From Ophioceras dolichostomum (lineage: Eukaryota; Ascomycota; Sordariomycetes; Magnaporthales; Ophioceraceae), in contig PYST01000141.1 in the NCBI GenBank assembly GCA_003049485.1, forward strand, positions 31,884 through 95,883: 64,000 nucleotides of DNA. Direction: 5' to 3'. This document shows positions 33,847 to 43,249 of the stretch, one piece after another. A program made the translations under genes and the position numbers. Within the stretch, counting starts at the first letter, position 1. Each line of letters opens with the position of its first letter. The notes below the pieces were generated by a model. It saw only the letters and a list, made by a program, of their open reading frames with translations. It made no database searches and was not told the origin of the DNA.

Positions 33847-36426
33847 TCAGGCATTCGGAGCCGACGAGACTTCTATGTAAGGCGGCGGCGGCGATTCAAG
33901 TTCATACACTGTGATGCGACTCTCACTTGCATCGGACAAATCCCTCGACGCCATGCCTACGAACAACCGATGTGAGTTTTCATCGAACACGACGTTCACG
34001 ACCTTCATGGATCGTGGCAGAGTCAGGTCTAGGACCTTAGTGAAAGTGAGGCCCTGTTCAAAATCCGGACCCCCATTGGCCACCGCAATCTTGTAGGCCC
34101 TGAATGAAGACCTGTCCCAGACGGCGACGTGCTTGAGGGACGGGCAGAGACACGATTTGCCCTTCCCGCACAGATACGCAGCCTTCATGGTTTTGGTCGA
34201 GATGTTCCACAGCAGCATCCCGAGGGCCTGGATGGGACCGGGAGCGTGTTGCGCCGCAGTGAGGCCGCAGATGAGGCCGACTTCGCCAGCGGCGGTCTCG
34301 ACGACGCAGTCGACCCATGTCGGGATCATCCGCCCCGGCCCAACATCAGGCATGGCTATGGGCGGGCCCTGGGCGTGCTGAAGTTGTTGCAAGTACACCC
34401 TGTCCAACTTACGCCCGAGAATCACCGAGTACTCGGTTTGCAAGAAGGCGTAAAAGATGTCAGAGGCGGGGCAGGTCCTGGAGAGCCTGATCCCCCTGCG
34501 AGGCGACAGATCGACTTCCTTGGTGATGCGAAATTTCGGTCTGGCGTGGTCCAGGTCCATATCCCAGATCTCGACTCTGGGTTTGTAGCTGTGCACGAGG
34601 TATGCCCTCACCTCGGCCCTCTGCGCGAAACCGTTGGTCACCCGGATCGTCCACTGGTCGCTCCAAATCCCAGAGTAGACGTCCCAAAGGTCGTTGGTGT
34701 CGTACTTCCACAGCTCGGCCGCCTTGACTGCATTCTGCACGAGGGCGAGCTTTTTCTCGCTGGACAGTATCTCAATCCTCGACGGCTTCAGCGAGCCGAC
34801 AGACACCACGGTGAAGAACGCCGAGTACTTCAGTCGCCATGCGTCTTTCAGGGCGCCATTTTTGGCGTCGTAGACGTAAAGACGGCCATCCTCGAATATA
34901 ACGGCAACCTGGCCAGCGTCGGCCGACAACGAAAATGTCCATGAGCCGTGGCGGGACATCCTGACATCATACGCTGTCGGTACAGATCTGAATGCCTCTC
35001 TGCTGGTTTTCTGGCTTCCATCCTCGATCTCAAAAACGCGTTCAGACGCCAAACTCCGCTCTCCCGCTTCTAGCTCTTCTTTATGCGTTGTCCAGTTGGC
35101 TCGAGGCAGCACAGTAGACCGTGATGATCCAGCTGATAGCTTGGGTGGTACAGGTGGTAGCCCAGCCGATGGCACAGGTGATGATCCAGTTGACGGCCCA
35201 GGTGATGGTCTAGGTGGCAGTCGTCTAGGTGTTGGTGTAGGCGATGGCACGGGCGATGGCGTCCGAGGGTCGTGTGCAGCTGCTGGTTCAGGTGGTGGTG
35301 CCAGTGTGGCGATTTCGGATGGCTCAGGAGATTGTTCAGGCAGTTCTGCAGCTAGTCGTACAGGCAATGAACGAGGTGCTGGAGGCAGTGATTCAGGCGA
35401 TGGTTCAGGTACTCGCGCCAATGCGCGGAGTAGTTCTGGTAATGGGGATCTAGGATGAGGGTGCGGGCGTTGCGCAGGATCTAGGGCCTGTTGTCCCTCC
35501 TGTTCGCGTGTTGCAGGCGACTGCAATAGACCGATCTCCGTCTGCGTTTCCGGCTCGGTTGTTCGTTCTAGCCCCTGCGGTGTTCCCGGCCCGGGTTCAA
35601 CAGCTTCCCCGATGCGTTCGAGGGACGAGCGTCTATTGGCAAACACGTTAGCCTCCACCTGCTTTCAGGGTCTGGGTCTATCACGGGGAACTTACCCGGA
35701 TGAGGCTCCGCGTTCGGAGTAGTCCAGGTCGAGGGGATCGCTAACGGCGGTCTCGGCGTACGATGTGAGATCATCCAGATATCGTTCTAGCATGAAGTTC
35801 GAGCCCCTTTCGGCCGGCATGGCCACTGGTAGTTTGGCCTGCAACTCCTCTATTTTGGCGAGGATTTCGGCCTGGCTGAGCTTGATATCGGCCGTATCTT
35901 CCTTGATAGTCGTAGTGTCTGTCTTAATACCCTTCACGACGAAGCTTTGGTGTTCGTTCTGTTAGGTTGTGGTAGCTTCTGGAGGGGGCGTGGATACTCC
36001 TCCTAGGCGTCACGGAACTTACAGTGACAATGTTTCGAGGGTGATACCGAGAGCCTTTTGATAAGCCGTCAGGGATGCCCGCAAGTCGGCCAGCTCCTTC
36101 CTCCCAACAAGGGCCCATCGCGCGCGACCGGACGTGCCATGGTGCTTCGTGATGAGCTGGCTGATCTTATCTAAGATGCTTTTGCAGTCTCCGATGAGAC
36201 CGACAATCTTGAGTTCGAGGGCTTGGGGAATAGAGTCGCTGCTCGATTCGGTGTCGTCCTTTAGCCACTCAAGGACGACTCTCAGGTCGGCCAGCTCGCG
36301 ACTCAGAGCCGCGATGTCATCCCGAGCCTCACGGCAGGTTCGCGCGAAGTCGGCCACGAATGTCGATGTCTGGATAATCGCAGTGAGGATCCCAACACAC
36401 GATGCGGTGATTGACAGCGGGTCCAT
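33847..36426 (-). CDS. STAND-type N-terminal (HeLo-like) protein with Pro-rich linker and C-terminal propeller-like region
   Basis: Three exons: 36426-36023, 35944-35696 and 35632-33847, 812 residues. The first acceptor is AAAG, set about 20 nt after a CTAAC branch; the closer CAG would break the frame. The second intron has GTAAGT, CTAAC and AATAG. The start MDPLSITASCVGILTAI plus a long helical stretch to about residue 135 is typical of the N-terminal domain that precedes NACHT/NB-ARC modules in fungal STAND proteins. Next comes a coiled coil with TDTTTIKEDTADIK. A strongly Pro/Ser-rich linker (about 230-410) follows, then about 400 residues of short beta-rich segments (for example GQVAVIFEDGRLYVYDAKNG, RVEIWDMDLDHARPKF, RLFVGMAS) that look like a WD-type propeller. 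No P-loop or NB-ARC motif is present. Function unknown. Confidence 0.75.
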
Positions 36427-36652
36427 CGTCTCGTCCCTGGCAAATTGAACGCCGACGATGGCCTCGAACACCGGCAGGAAATGGAGGGAACTCGTGTTTG
36501 TTTAACAATTGAAGTGGGATGTTGCGTCGAGGTTCAGCCTTACCAAACCCTCCTTATGAGATGCCGCCGCCGCCTCAAACCAGCTGACGGATAAGTGGCT
36601 GAGCCTACAGGCCGCCTGCCCGCCGATGGACAATATTGGTATCCTATTTCGT

Positions 36653-38362
36653 TCAGAGCTCGTCCATATCGGGAACGGTCGAATCCTGCATATCCTGCAT
36701 GGGCTGGCGAATCAGGTGGAAGTTTGCCTGCCGATCACGTACCCACTCCCAGCTCTGCGTCCCTTCTTTCCAATAAACATCTTCCTCCAGGGGGAACGCG
36801 AGGGTTGCGTTTTTTTTGGGGACAAAATGGCGAGCTAGGAGCTCGACGCTGTAATATGTGTTCTTGAGAAGCGGTAGCTCGCCTAGGTTCGGGACGCCAT
36901 CTTGCAGGTTTGTCATTCCTGTGAGTGCGCAAAAGTCTAATCAGCCAGATGGAAGCGATTTGCCAAGGCCGAAGGTCGGGAAAGTGGGAATCATGGAAAA
37001 CGTCTGGAGATGGAGAAGGGGAGAATAAGGAGAGAATGGTAAATAGGGGATGAGAACATTAGAGAACAAACTGGAGAAATCAAGAAACAGAAAGATCCGG
37101 ATCCTACCAATCAATGTGCCCGCAGAGTGGCCCCAGTCCCCGATCGGGTGGCAGTAAACCTTTCCCTCAATGCCCTCCTCGCGCATCTGCTCCAGCGAGG
37201 CCTTGAGAATCGCGTTCCCCGTGAGGCCAATCTTCATGTTCTCCCTCACGATGTCCTGCATCCTGTTCGCCTTCTTGAGACCTTGAAGGAGACCCTCTGG
37301 CACATGCTTCTCGGTCTCCCCAGGCCGCAGCACGTAGCCCAGATGCTGCGTGTCTGTATTCAGCCCTAGGGCCGAGACCCCGAAGTCTACGTGTAGGTAG
37401 TCACCATGCTGGATCACTCGGCCGCCGGCGTAGCCATCCGCCTGCGGTTCAAGCGGTTCAGCCATCCATTTCTCGTCGTCTTGGAGCCGCTGCAGCGGGA
37501 AAGACTCGTCCATGACGGAGACGCTGGGGTGGAACCAGGTCCCATATCCGAGCTGCTGCGTCTTCTCCCTCATCCACCACTCCACGTCCTCAGTCGTCGT
37601 GACGCCGGGGTTGATTACCCGCTCGCTGAAACCCTCTTCGACTAGAGCCCAAGCGGTCTCCATCATCTTCGCATACCAAGCTCTCCGTTCCTCGACCATG
37701 GTCGCCACGAACTCGACCGCAAGCATCGGCACCGTGACGAACCGCTCAGCCCAGTCGGTGAGAGAAGCAGTGCTGTTGCTGTTGTCGTCCGCGCCAAGCT
37801 GCCTGTGAAACAGCTCCAGCTCACCGGCGTGCATTCCAGAGCTGAACGAGATCTCCTCGGCGGCGTTGATGGCGATCTTCCTCGGGCCGTGGCGCTCCAG
37901 AACCTCACGCAGCTCCGTGAAGAGGGCTGGCGTGTTGTCGATCCAGACGTAGGAAGCGGGACTTTGGGGGTGGCTGTCGCGCTGTCGCACAAAGAGAAGG
38001 GTTGTGCGGCGGCGTGCCGAGAACTGCGTCGCCCGCTTCAGGGACCAAAAGACAGTATCTTCAGCGTACTCGCGCTGGCTCATCTGCCATTAGTGATGTG
38101 GGTTAGACCAAACCGTCCCAGAAGGTAATGAAGAACAGAAGAAGCTGGTGCATGAACAAACCAACCAGGCGTCGACGCCGTATTTATCCAACAGTCCGGG
38201 GATGAGATCAAGCCTCTTTTTTGTCCACGAATCCTGGAGATTCGCCTGCTCGCGCAAGGACGGTAGGGTCTGATATTCTGCTCTCTGCTTCACGTCACAG
38301 GATACAGGCGCCAGAAGAGACAGTGTGACCAGCACGCCAGCCAGAGGACTTATCGGAAACAT
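36653..38362 (-). CDS. Secreted M24-family (creatinase/Xaa-Pro aminopeptidase-like) metallopeptidase
   Basis: Exons 38362-38162, 38083-37108 and 36918-36653, with donors GTTTGT and GTAGGA; phases fit, 480 residues. A signal peptide is clear at residues 1-22 (MFPISPLAGVLVTLSLLAPVSC). The N-terminal creatinase-like domain includes KYGVDAWL-MSQREYAEDTVFW. The pita-bread domain shows candidate metal ligands: Asp in HVDFG (about 300), Asp in NTDTQH (about 311), His in YCHPIGDWGHSAG (about 379, with a second His at 386), Glu in YYSVEL and Glu in FPLEEDVYW. So the active site looks intact by analogy with E. coli PepP. It likely acts outside the cell or in the secretory pathway. Substrate is unknown. 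Confidence 0.85.
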
Positions 38363-39429
38363 CTCTGTACGGTATACAGCGCCGTTCTAGTTCGAGCGAG
38401 CGGGACTTAATGTGGTGATGAAGCCTAAGAATTTAAGTACAGTTGGTAAATCAATTTTCGAAATTATTGACTGAATGAAAATAAGAGTATGTACCAAGCA
38501 CAGGGCGGCGCATACCTAGGAGACGGAAATACCAGTGATGATATAGGGATTCCCAGCGGTCACCCCTCTATATGGCCCCCTGTAGCTATGCTTTTTTAGC
38601 GGAGCGAAAGACCCGTGAACGCCGAAAAAGGCCCGTGTACTACGAGACCGTCGACCATCATGAAGCCCTTGTGCAAACACAAAGTGCTGTGCAGTGGCAC
38701 ATCTATTGTTACACTTTGCATCCATCTTCTGGCAGGACTTTAGCGACGATCTTTCTCATTGACGAGGTTTGCTATGAAGATGACTAGGCTAACGAACCAT
38801 TCTGGACTTAAGAAGTTAAGAAGGCCAAGGTCGGGGTTGGTGTGCCCAGGTGGCCGTCGAATCGCTACCTCTCAACCATCGACCCCCGATATTAATCAAA
38901 CCTCCATGTCCTTTTTTGTCCTTCCCAATCCACAGATATACCGGCCCTAGTTCCACGGACAAGATAATAATGAAGAAGAAGGAAATCATCTCCGCCTGCA
39001 TTCTATGTAGAGCCGCATCGAGATCGATGGGGATCTCTACTTCCTTCCGGCTCAGCTCGAGACTCCTATCGAGCGAGATCTTACGAGCGAGATGTACTGA
39101 GCGAGATGTTCTGAGCGAGATGTTCTGAGCGAGACCTTGTGTGAGGGGGAAGCCTAGTAAAATACCACCGATCAGCGTCAGCGTTAACGTCTGGCGAGTG
39201 GGAGTCAGGGCCAAATTACATACCGTGCTGGGCCGAAAGCCGTACTTATTCGTCCGGATCTTGTGCGTGCTGGGTGGCGACGCATATGGTGACTGCCGTG
39301 AGGAACGTGACGTGCAGGTGTGGGTTCCCTGCCGAAACCAGCCTGCATGTGTCCATCTGGCGGTGGATTCGTGCGACACAGCAGCAGAGCACGGTAGCAA
39401 CACTGAACAGACTAGGGCACCCCCTCTCA
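38363..39429. other. Intergenic region with a 14 bp tandem repeat
   Basis: No supported gene. Apart from the 14 bp repeat listed separately, the sequence is mixed and more AT-rich than the genes. It precedes the M24 gene on one side and follows the small F-box gene on the other. Confidence 0.4.
39071..39136 (+). repeat. 14 bp tandem repeat, about 4.7 copies
   Basis: The unit GAGCGAGATGTTCT is repeated with point variants: copies start at 39071, 39085, 39099 and 39113 (copies 3 and 4 are identical), with a partial copy at 39127. It is intergenic. Confidence 0.9.
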
Positions 39430-39909
39430 CTAATAATCAACGCCTCGTCGCATGCCAGAAGCGGCGCAGCGTTCCAACAGCTCTGTCCTCTCAATGGACC
39501 GACACTCCGGGCACTGGGCTGAGTAGGCCGACGTCCACTTATCCACCACGTACTCCCAACTCTTCTCAGTAGCGTCAGCCCTCTGCGTGTTCTTCCAATG
39601 AGACGCCTTCCGCGGCCGATACATCAGGCAGTCGCAGCAGAGAGCGACCCTCTTGCTGTCCCTTCCTCGCGGGGTCAGCGGCTTGATGCGCCGGAGGAAC
39701 TCGTTCATCCTGGGGCAGAAGTTGAGGCCTCGGTGAAGAGCCGCAGAAGGGATCCGCCAGGACAGCAAGGAGGAGACCCCGAGAAGCCGCTTGCAGGACA
39801 TGGCGAGGCAGACCTTGGCCTCCGGTCCGAGGTGGGAGAAGATCTCAAGCAGGATCTCGACCGGAATGCGGAGGATGAGGGCGGATAAGCTTGTTGGCGT
39901 TTTACTCAT
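39430..39909 (-). CDS. Short F-box protein
   Basis: Single exon of 159 residues from the ATG at 39909. The N-terminus carries an F-box (LILRIPVEILLEIFSHLGPE, then AKVCLAMSCKRLLGVSSLL) that would bind Skp1 in an SCF ubiquitin ligase. The rest is Cys-rich: CCDCLMYRPRKASHW and CPECRSIERTELLERC, a spacing that could bind zinc and is common in small fungal F-box proteins. No substrate domain such as LRR or WD40 is present. It may be one of the large, fast-evolving fungal F-box family. A missing 5' exon is possible but not needed. Confidence 0.65.
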   Translation of the reverse strand: MSKTPTSLSALILRIPVEILLEIFSHLGPEAKVCLAMSCKRLLGVSSLLSWRIPSAALHRGLNFCPRMNEFLRRIKPLTPRGRDSKRVALCCDCLMYRPRKASHWKNTQRADATEKSWEYVVDKWTSAYSAQCPECRSIERTELLERCAASGMRRGVDY

Positions 39910-40834
39910 CAACTGTAATATAGGTATTTAAGTATTTAAACGCAAGCAGTACCCTGTGAGCTTCCAAAAACGGACATGGGGGGGAACGGGTAAAACGGGC
40001 ACGAACGGGTTTGTGCATGGTAGGGCTGAGCTTAGCTGACCTTTGTGGGGACGACGAAAGCCTTCCAGGGACACTTGCTGCCGCCCCTGGCCTGCAACAT
40101 CGCGTTGCCCTCCATTGAACGATGGGACGTTGTTTTGGAAGTTCGCCTTGTCTCCGGCTCAGCTTGCTGTCCTCCTTATGAGCTTTCACAGGCGCTTACC
40201 GAAAGGAGTGAAGAGAGAACGCTAGAGCAGACTCTGGCTTGGTGATGTTGTTCTTCCGCGAAGAGGCCTCAAAGCTCGTGTGGGGACTGGCGAGCTGGGA
40301 AGTTTGTGGGGAAGCATCTAAACAGACCTGTGTTACGTAATAGGGCTAGATTGGGCTGGACGTCACCGCTAGCGTCTCCTACCTGTGCCTGTATGACAGC
40401 CGGACAGCAAGTACATAGGTGGTACTGTGGGGGTGATCACTTGGGAGTCCCTGATGCTACTGTTTTCCGAGAGAGACTTCTTTGCCTTTACTGCATTCTA
40501 TGCTTAACTACCTTACTTAATACCGTGTAATCCTTCCTGCGTCAGTCTTTTGCTGCCATATCATCTACTCCTTGACCTAACTGTGTCTTCAAATACTGAA
40601 TGGCCTTCCCCAGTCTGTCGACTTCAAGAACATTACGCAGGAGCCAGTTTCGCGGGCCCCTCTCCGTGGTGTTTTGAAATTCACAAAACATAACGGAACC
40701 GCCGCGAAGAGACGGGATAGGAGAGGGTATCGCAGTCACCAAGAGCCTGGCCGACCAGCTGAGGAACCTCATGATCCGTCGACCCAGATAAAGATGTTGA
40801 GCCAAAACCCCTGTGCCTCCCATTATCCGTTACC
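39910..40834. other. Intergenic region, no supported gene
   Basis: A minus-strand ORF at 40542-40823 (93 codons) starts 12 nt beyond the stop of the Gly/Tyr/Asp repeat ORF and has no recognisable domain; it is left uncalled. Nothing else is recognised. Confidence 0.35.
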
Positions 40835-41389
40835 CTAGTAGTCGCCATAATCGCCGTAGTCGCCGGAGTCGCCGTCGTCACCGTAGCCGTTGTCACCGTA
40901 GCCACCATCACCGTAGCCATCATCACCGTAACCACCATCACCGTAGCCATCATCACCGTAACCACCATCACCGTAGCCATCGTCACCGTAGCCATCATCG
41001 TAGCCGCCGATGCCGTTATCATATCTGCCATCTCCAAAGTCGTCTCTGCCCTCCACAGACTCGTCCTCCTCGAGGGAGCCGCCATCATCGTATCCGTTGT
41101 CCTCAGAGAAGGTATCATCCTCACCCTCCAACTCCTCCACACGGCTCTGTCCAGTTCCCGGGATGAGCATGTCAGGAGCATGGCGCAAGGGCCGTTGGAA
41201 CAGGTCGATTCGTGCGCTCTGTGGAAGATGGCCAATCTGCATAACCTGGATGTTCTGAGTCTGAGAGTTGTTCAGAGTGTGGGCTCTGTTATTGACCGTG
41301 TAGTGCAGCTCGTTGTGGATGTGGTATAGATTCTGGCTGGGTGCTATGCTCGGGGCATAGTTGGATAGTTGGCTCCGGGAGTGGCTCAT
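40835..41389 (-). CDS. Gly/Tyr/Asp-repeat hypothetical protein (possibly the 3' part of the upstream ORF)
   Basis: 184-residue ORF whose ATG at 41389 overlaps the TGA of the upstream minus-strand ORF in the sequence ATGA. The N-terminal 90 residues are mixed (LSNYAPSIAPSQNLYHIHNE, then RIDLFQRPLRHAPDMLIPG). The C-terminal half is acidic and passes into decapeptide repeats of the type GGYGDDGYGD encoded by a 30 bp minisatellite, ending GDYGDYGDY. No signal peptide is seen, so the repeats are likely cytosolic and disordered. A single extra C in the C6 run upstream would fuse this frame to the preceding ORF, so it may not be an independent gene. Confidence 0.5.
   Translation of the reverse strand: MSHSRSQLSNYAPSIAPSQNLYHIHNELHYTVNNRAHTLNNSQTQNIQVMQIGHLPQSARIDLFQRPLRHAPDMLIPGTGQSRVEELEGEDDTFSEDNGYDDGGSLEEDESVEGRDDFGDGRYDNGIGGYDDGYGDDGYGDGGYGDDGYGDGGYGDDGYGDGGYGDNGYGDDGDSGDYGDYGDY
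40871..40990 (-). repeat. 30 bp coding minisatellite, 4 copies
   Basis: Four 30 bp units start at 40871, 40901, 40931 and 40961. Each encodes a Gly/Tyr/Asp decapeptide of the GGYGDDGYGD type on the minus strand. The middle copies differ by only one or two bases, which indicates recent duplication. Confidence 0.9.
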
Positions 41390-41841
41390 AGCCGGGGGGT
41401 TGTCATCTTTTGAACCGTGTCGCAGATAGCCTGGATCGTAGTGAGAGTGAATTTTCGGTCCATCTCCACGGTGTGCTCGGCAAGGCGGCGTCGGGCCCCT
41501 TGAAGCTCGCTATCGTGCTTGGCCAGACTAACGAACCTCTCCTTCTTGCCGTATCTCTTGCCGAGCTGGCTCTCGTAGTCGATCCGCGCCACCGCGCTGC
41601 CGAATTTCTTGATGGTCTCGTCGTAGTTCTCAATGTAGACTTTGAGGTGGCCCGTAGCGCTCTCTGGGAATACCGAAAGGTTGTGGTGCGTCACCCTCAA
41701 GGCGTCCTTGAAGGCGTACAGTTCAGTGAGCGTTTTCGCGATCTGGCCATCCTCATCCTTGGAGCCGGCAATGATGTTCTCGAAGTCGCCAAGCAGGGTC
41801 TTGGTGTAGCCTACACTTTCATTTGCGATCCTAGTCGCCAT
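41386..41841 (-). CDS. Helical hypothetical protein, possibly a STAND-like N-terminal domain
   Basis: 151 residues from the ATG at 41841 (MATRIANESVGYTKTLLGDF); the frame stays open upstream to 42099, so a longer start is possible. The sequence is almost entirely predicted helix with heptad-like spacing (LYAFKDALRVTHHNL, YIENYDETIKKFGSAVARID, LAEHTVEMDRKFTLTTIQAI), similar in style to fungal helical N-terminal domains, but I do not recognise a named family. It ends MTTPRL at TGA, overlapping the next ORF's ATG. A C6 run lies seven codons or fewer before the stop; the two ORFs could be one frameshifted gene. Confidence 0.5.
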   Translation of the reverse strand: MATRIANESVGYTKTLLGDFENIIAGSKDEDGQIAKTLTELYAFKDALRVTHHNLSVFPESATGHLKVYIENYDETIKKFGSAVARIDYESQLGKRYGKKERFVSLAKHDSELQGARRRLAEHTVEMDRKFTLTTIQAICDTVQKMTTPRL

Positions 41842-43249
41842 TAAGGAAGAATTCTGTTGTGCTTCCCTGGTTGCATGCGCCGTCGGAAGACAAAGAGCAA
41901 AGCTTGAAGAACTCGCGATGGAGAGTGGACGGTCTCGGGACTGACGATTGGGGAGGAGGAAGGATAGGAGACCGCTATTTTGTGGTAATTTCTCGGCGTC
42001 ATCGGTCCAGTGAAGGCTAACGTGATGCGGGCCTACCAGCTCCAAGCTCCAGCGCGCCTCGTGCCTTCCTGCATGGTCAGTTTGCTTCGGAAGGCGCATT
42101 CTAGCGCTTAACTGGTACGCTCCCAGGACCTACCCGGGTAGTACCTACCTTAAGTTCTTTGGATGCAGGGTCTTACCGTCATGGGCCAAGTCCATATGAT
42201 GCCCACCAAGAGGTAGCCAAACGATCATCGCGACCACAGCCACTCCCATCTGTATGCTCTCCATACCACAGCGACTGGTTCTCCCCTCAACCTTCCTCTT
42301 CGAAACCTGCATCGATGGGTGATGTAGGTCTTTATCGCCTTCATCGGGAAGGCCAGCAGACTTCGTTTACAAGATGCGACTTACCCTGCTCTACCTCCCC
42401 AACGAAGTTGAAGTCGGATTCCAAGAGCTCCCCTGACCGCCTCGGTCTCCTCCAGCTGCTAGGCCGATATGATATCGCGGACGGGTGCCTCCGGGCTCTT
42501 CTAGCTGTCGCGGTGCTCTGTCTTCCATAATCGCCCTTCCCGAGAACCACTAGGCCCGTTTGAGCACCCTTTGGCTTAATAGGTAGCTCATTTCCCGAGG
42601 GCATGGCTGCTACCTATGCTCAGAGGCATAACAGGCGAGATTCCCGGCCTATCGACTCCTCTCCTACCCCCTTGTAATCATCCCATTTCCCTCGCGTAAG
42701 TACTAGTCTGAACCCCTGATTAATAGGTAAGTCGGCGACGGCATTTAGGAAGCAGAGAATACGATAATAGTTGTGGGCACTAGAGAATACCTGCGTTCAA
42801 CTCCCATCTTTATCTTGACTGTCCGTTGTTGGTGGCCGGCCTCAGCAAACTAAGCAAGGCATACTTCGTTGGTTGGACAATATGCATATATTAATTGCCC
42901 TGCTGATGCAAAGGCCGAGCCGCAGCATCAAATTGGCTTTGCTCGTAGCTTAACGGGCCTTTCGGATTGGCTACCATCGACACGATGTAGCATCAGCAGC
43001 GATGCATCGTCAGCCACAGCTAGGCAAGGCTGCCTCCCTACCCACCCGTGCCCTTTCTAAGAGTCGCTCTCCCCCTCGACGGCGCTAGCTCCTACCACGC
43101 CTAGCGTGGCCCAATGTTGCCCTGCTCCATTAAGTTGATAAGTGATGAACTTTTCCCTGATTCCGCTTCCACATTCATAGCGTCTTGCTCAATACCTAGC
43201 AGCCCGCTACTCTTCGTCTCAAGACAAGCCCCAATCAAATCGTCGGCCG
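41842..43249. other. Intergenic region, no supported gene
   Basis: Divergent spacer between the helical ORF and the large glycoprotein. It contains the palindrome CTACCCGGGTAG at 42130-42141. The ORF 42159-42530 (plus, 123 codons) lacks a recognisable domain and is not called. The start of the minus-strand gene could extend to 42099. Confidence 0.4.

Noticed and set aside
35096..35458. Plus-strand Gly/Asp-rich ORF opposite the Pro-rich linker
   Set aside because: It is the antisense of Pro/Ser codons in the STAND-type gene and has no independent support.
40681..41235. Minus-strand ORF with Met/Ala/Thr/Val repeats
   Set aside because: It is the same 30 bp minisatellite read in another frame; the Gly/Tyr/Asp frame has the better start context and composition.
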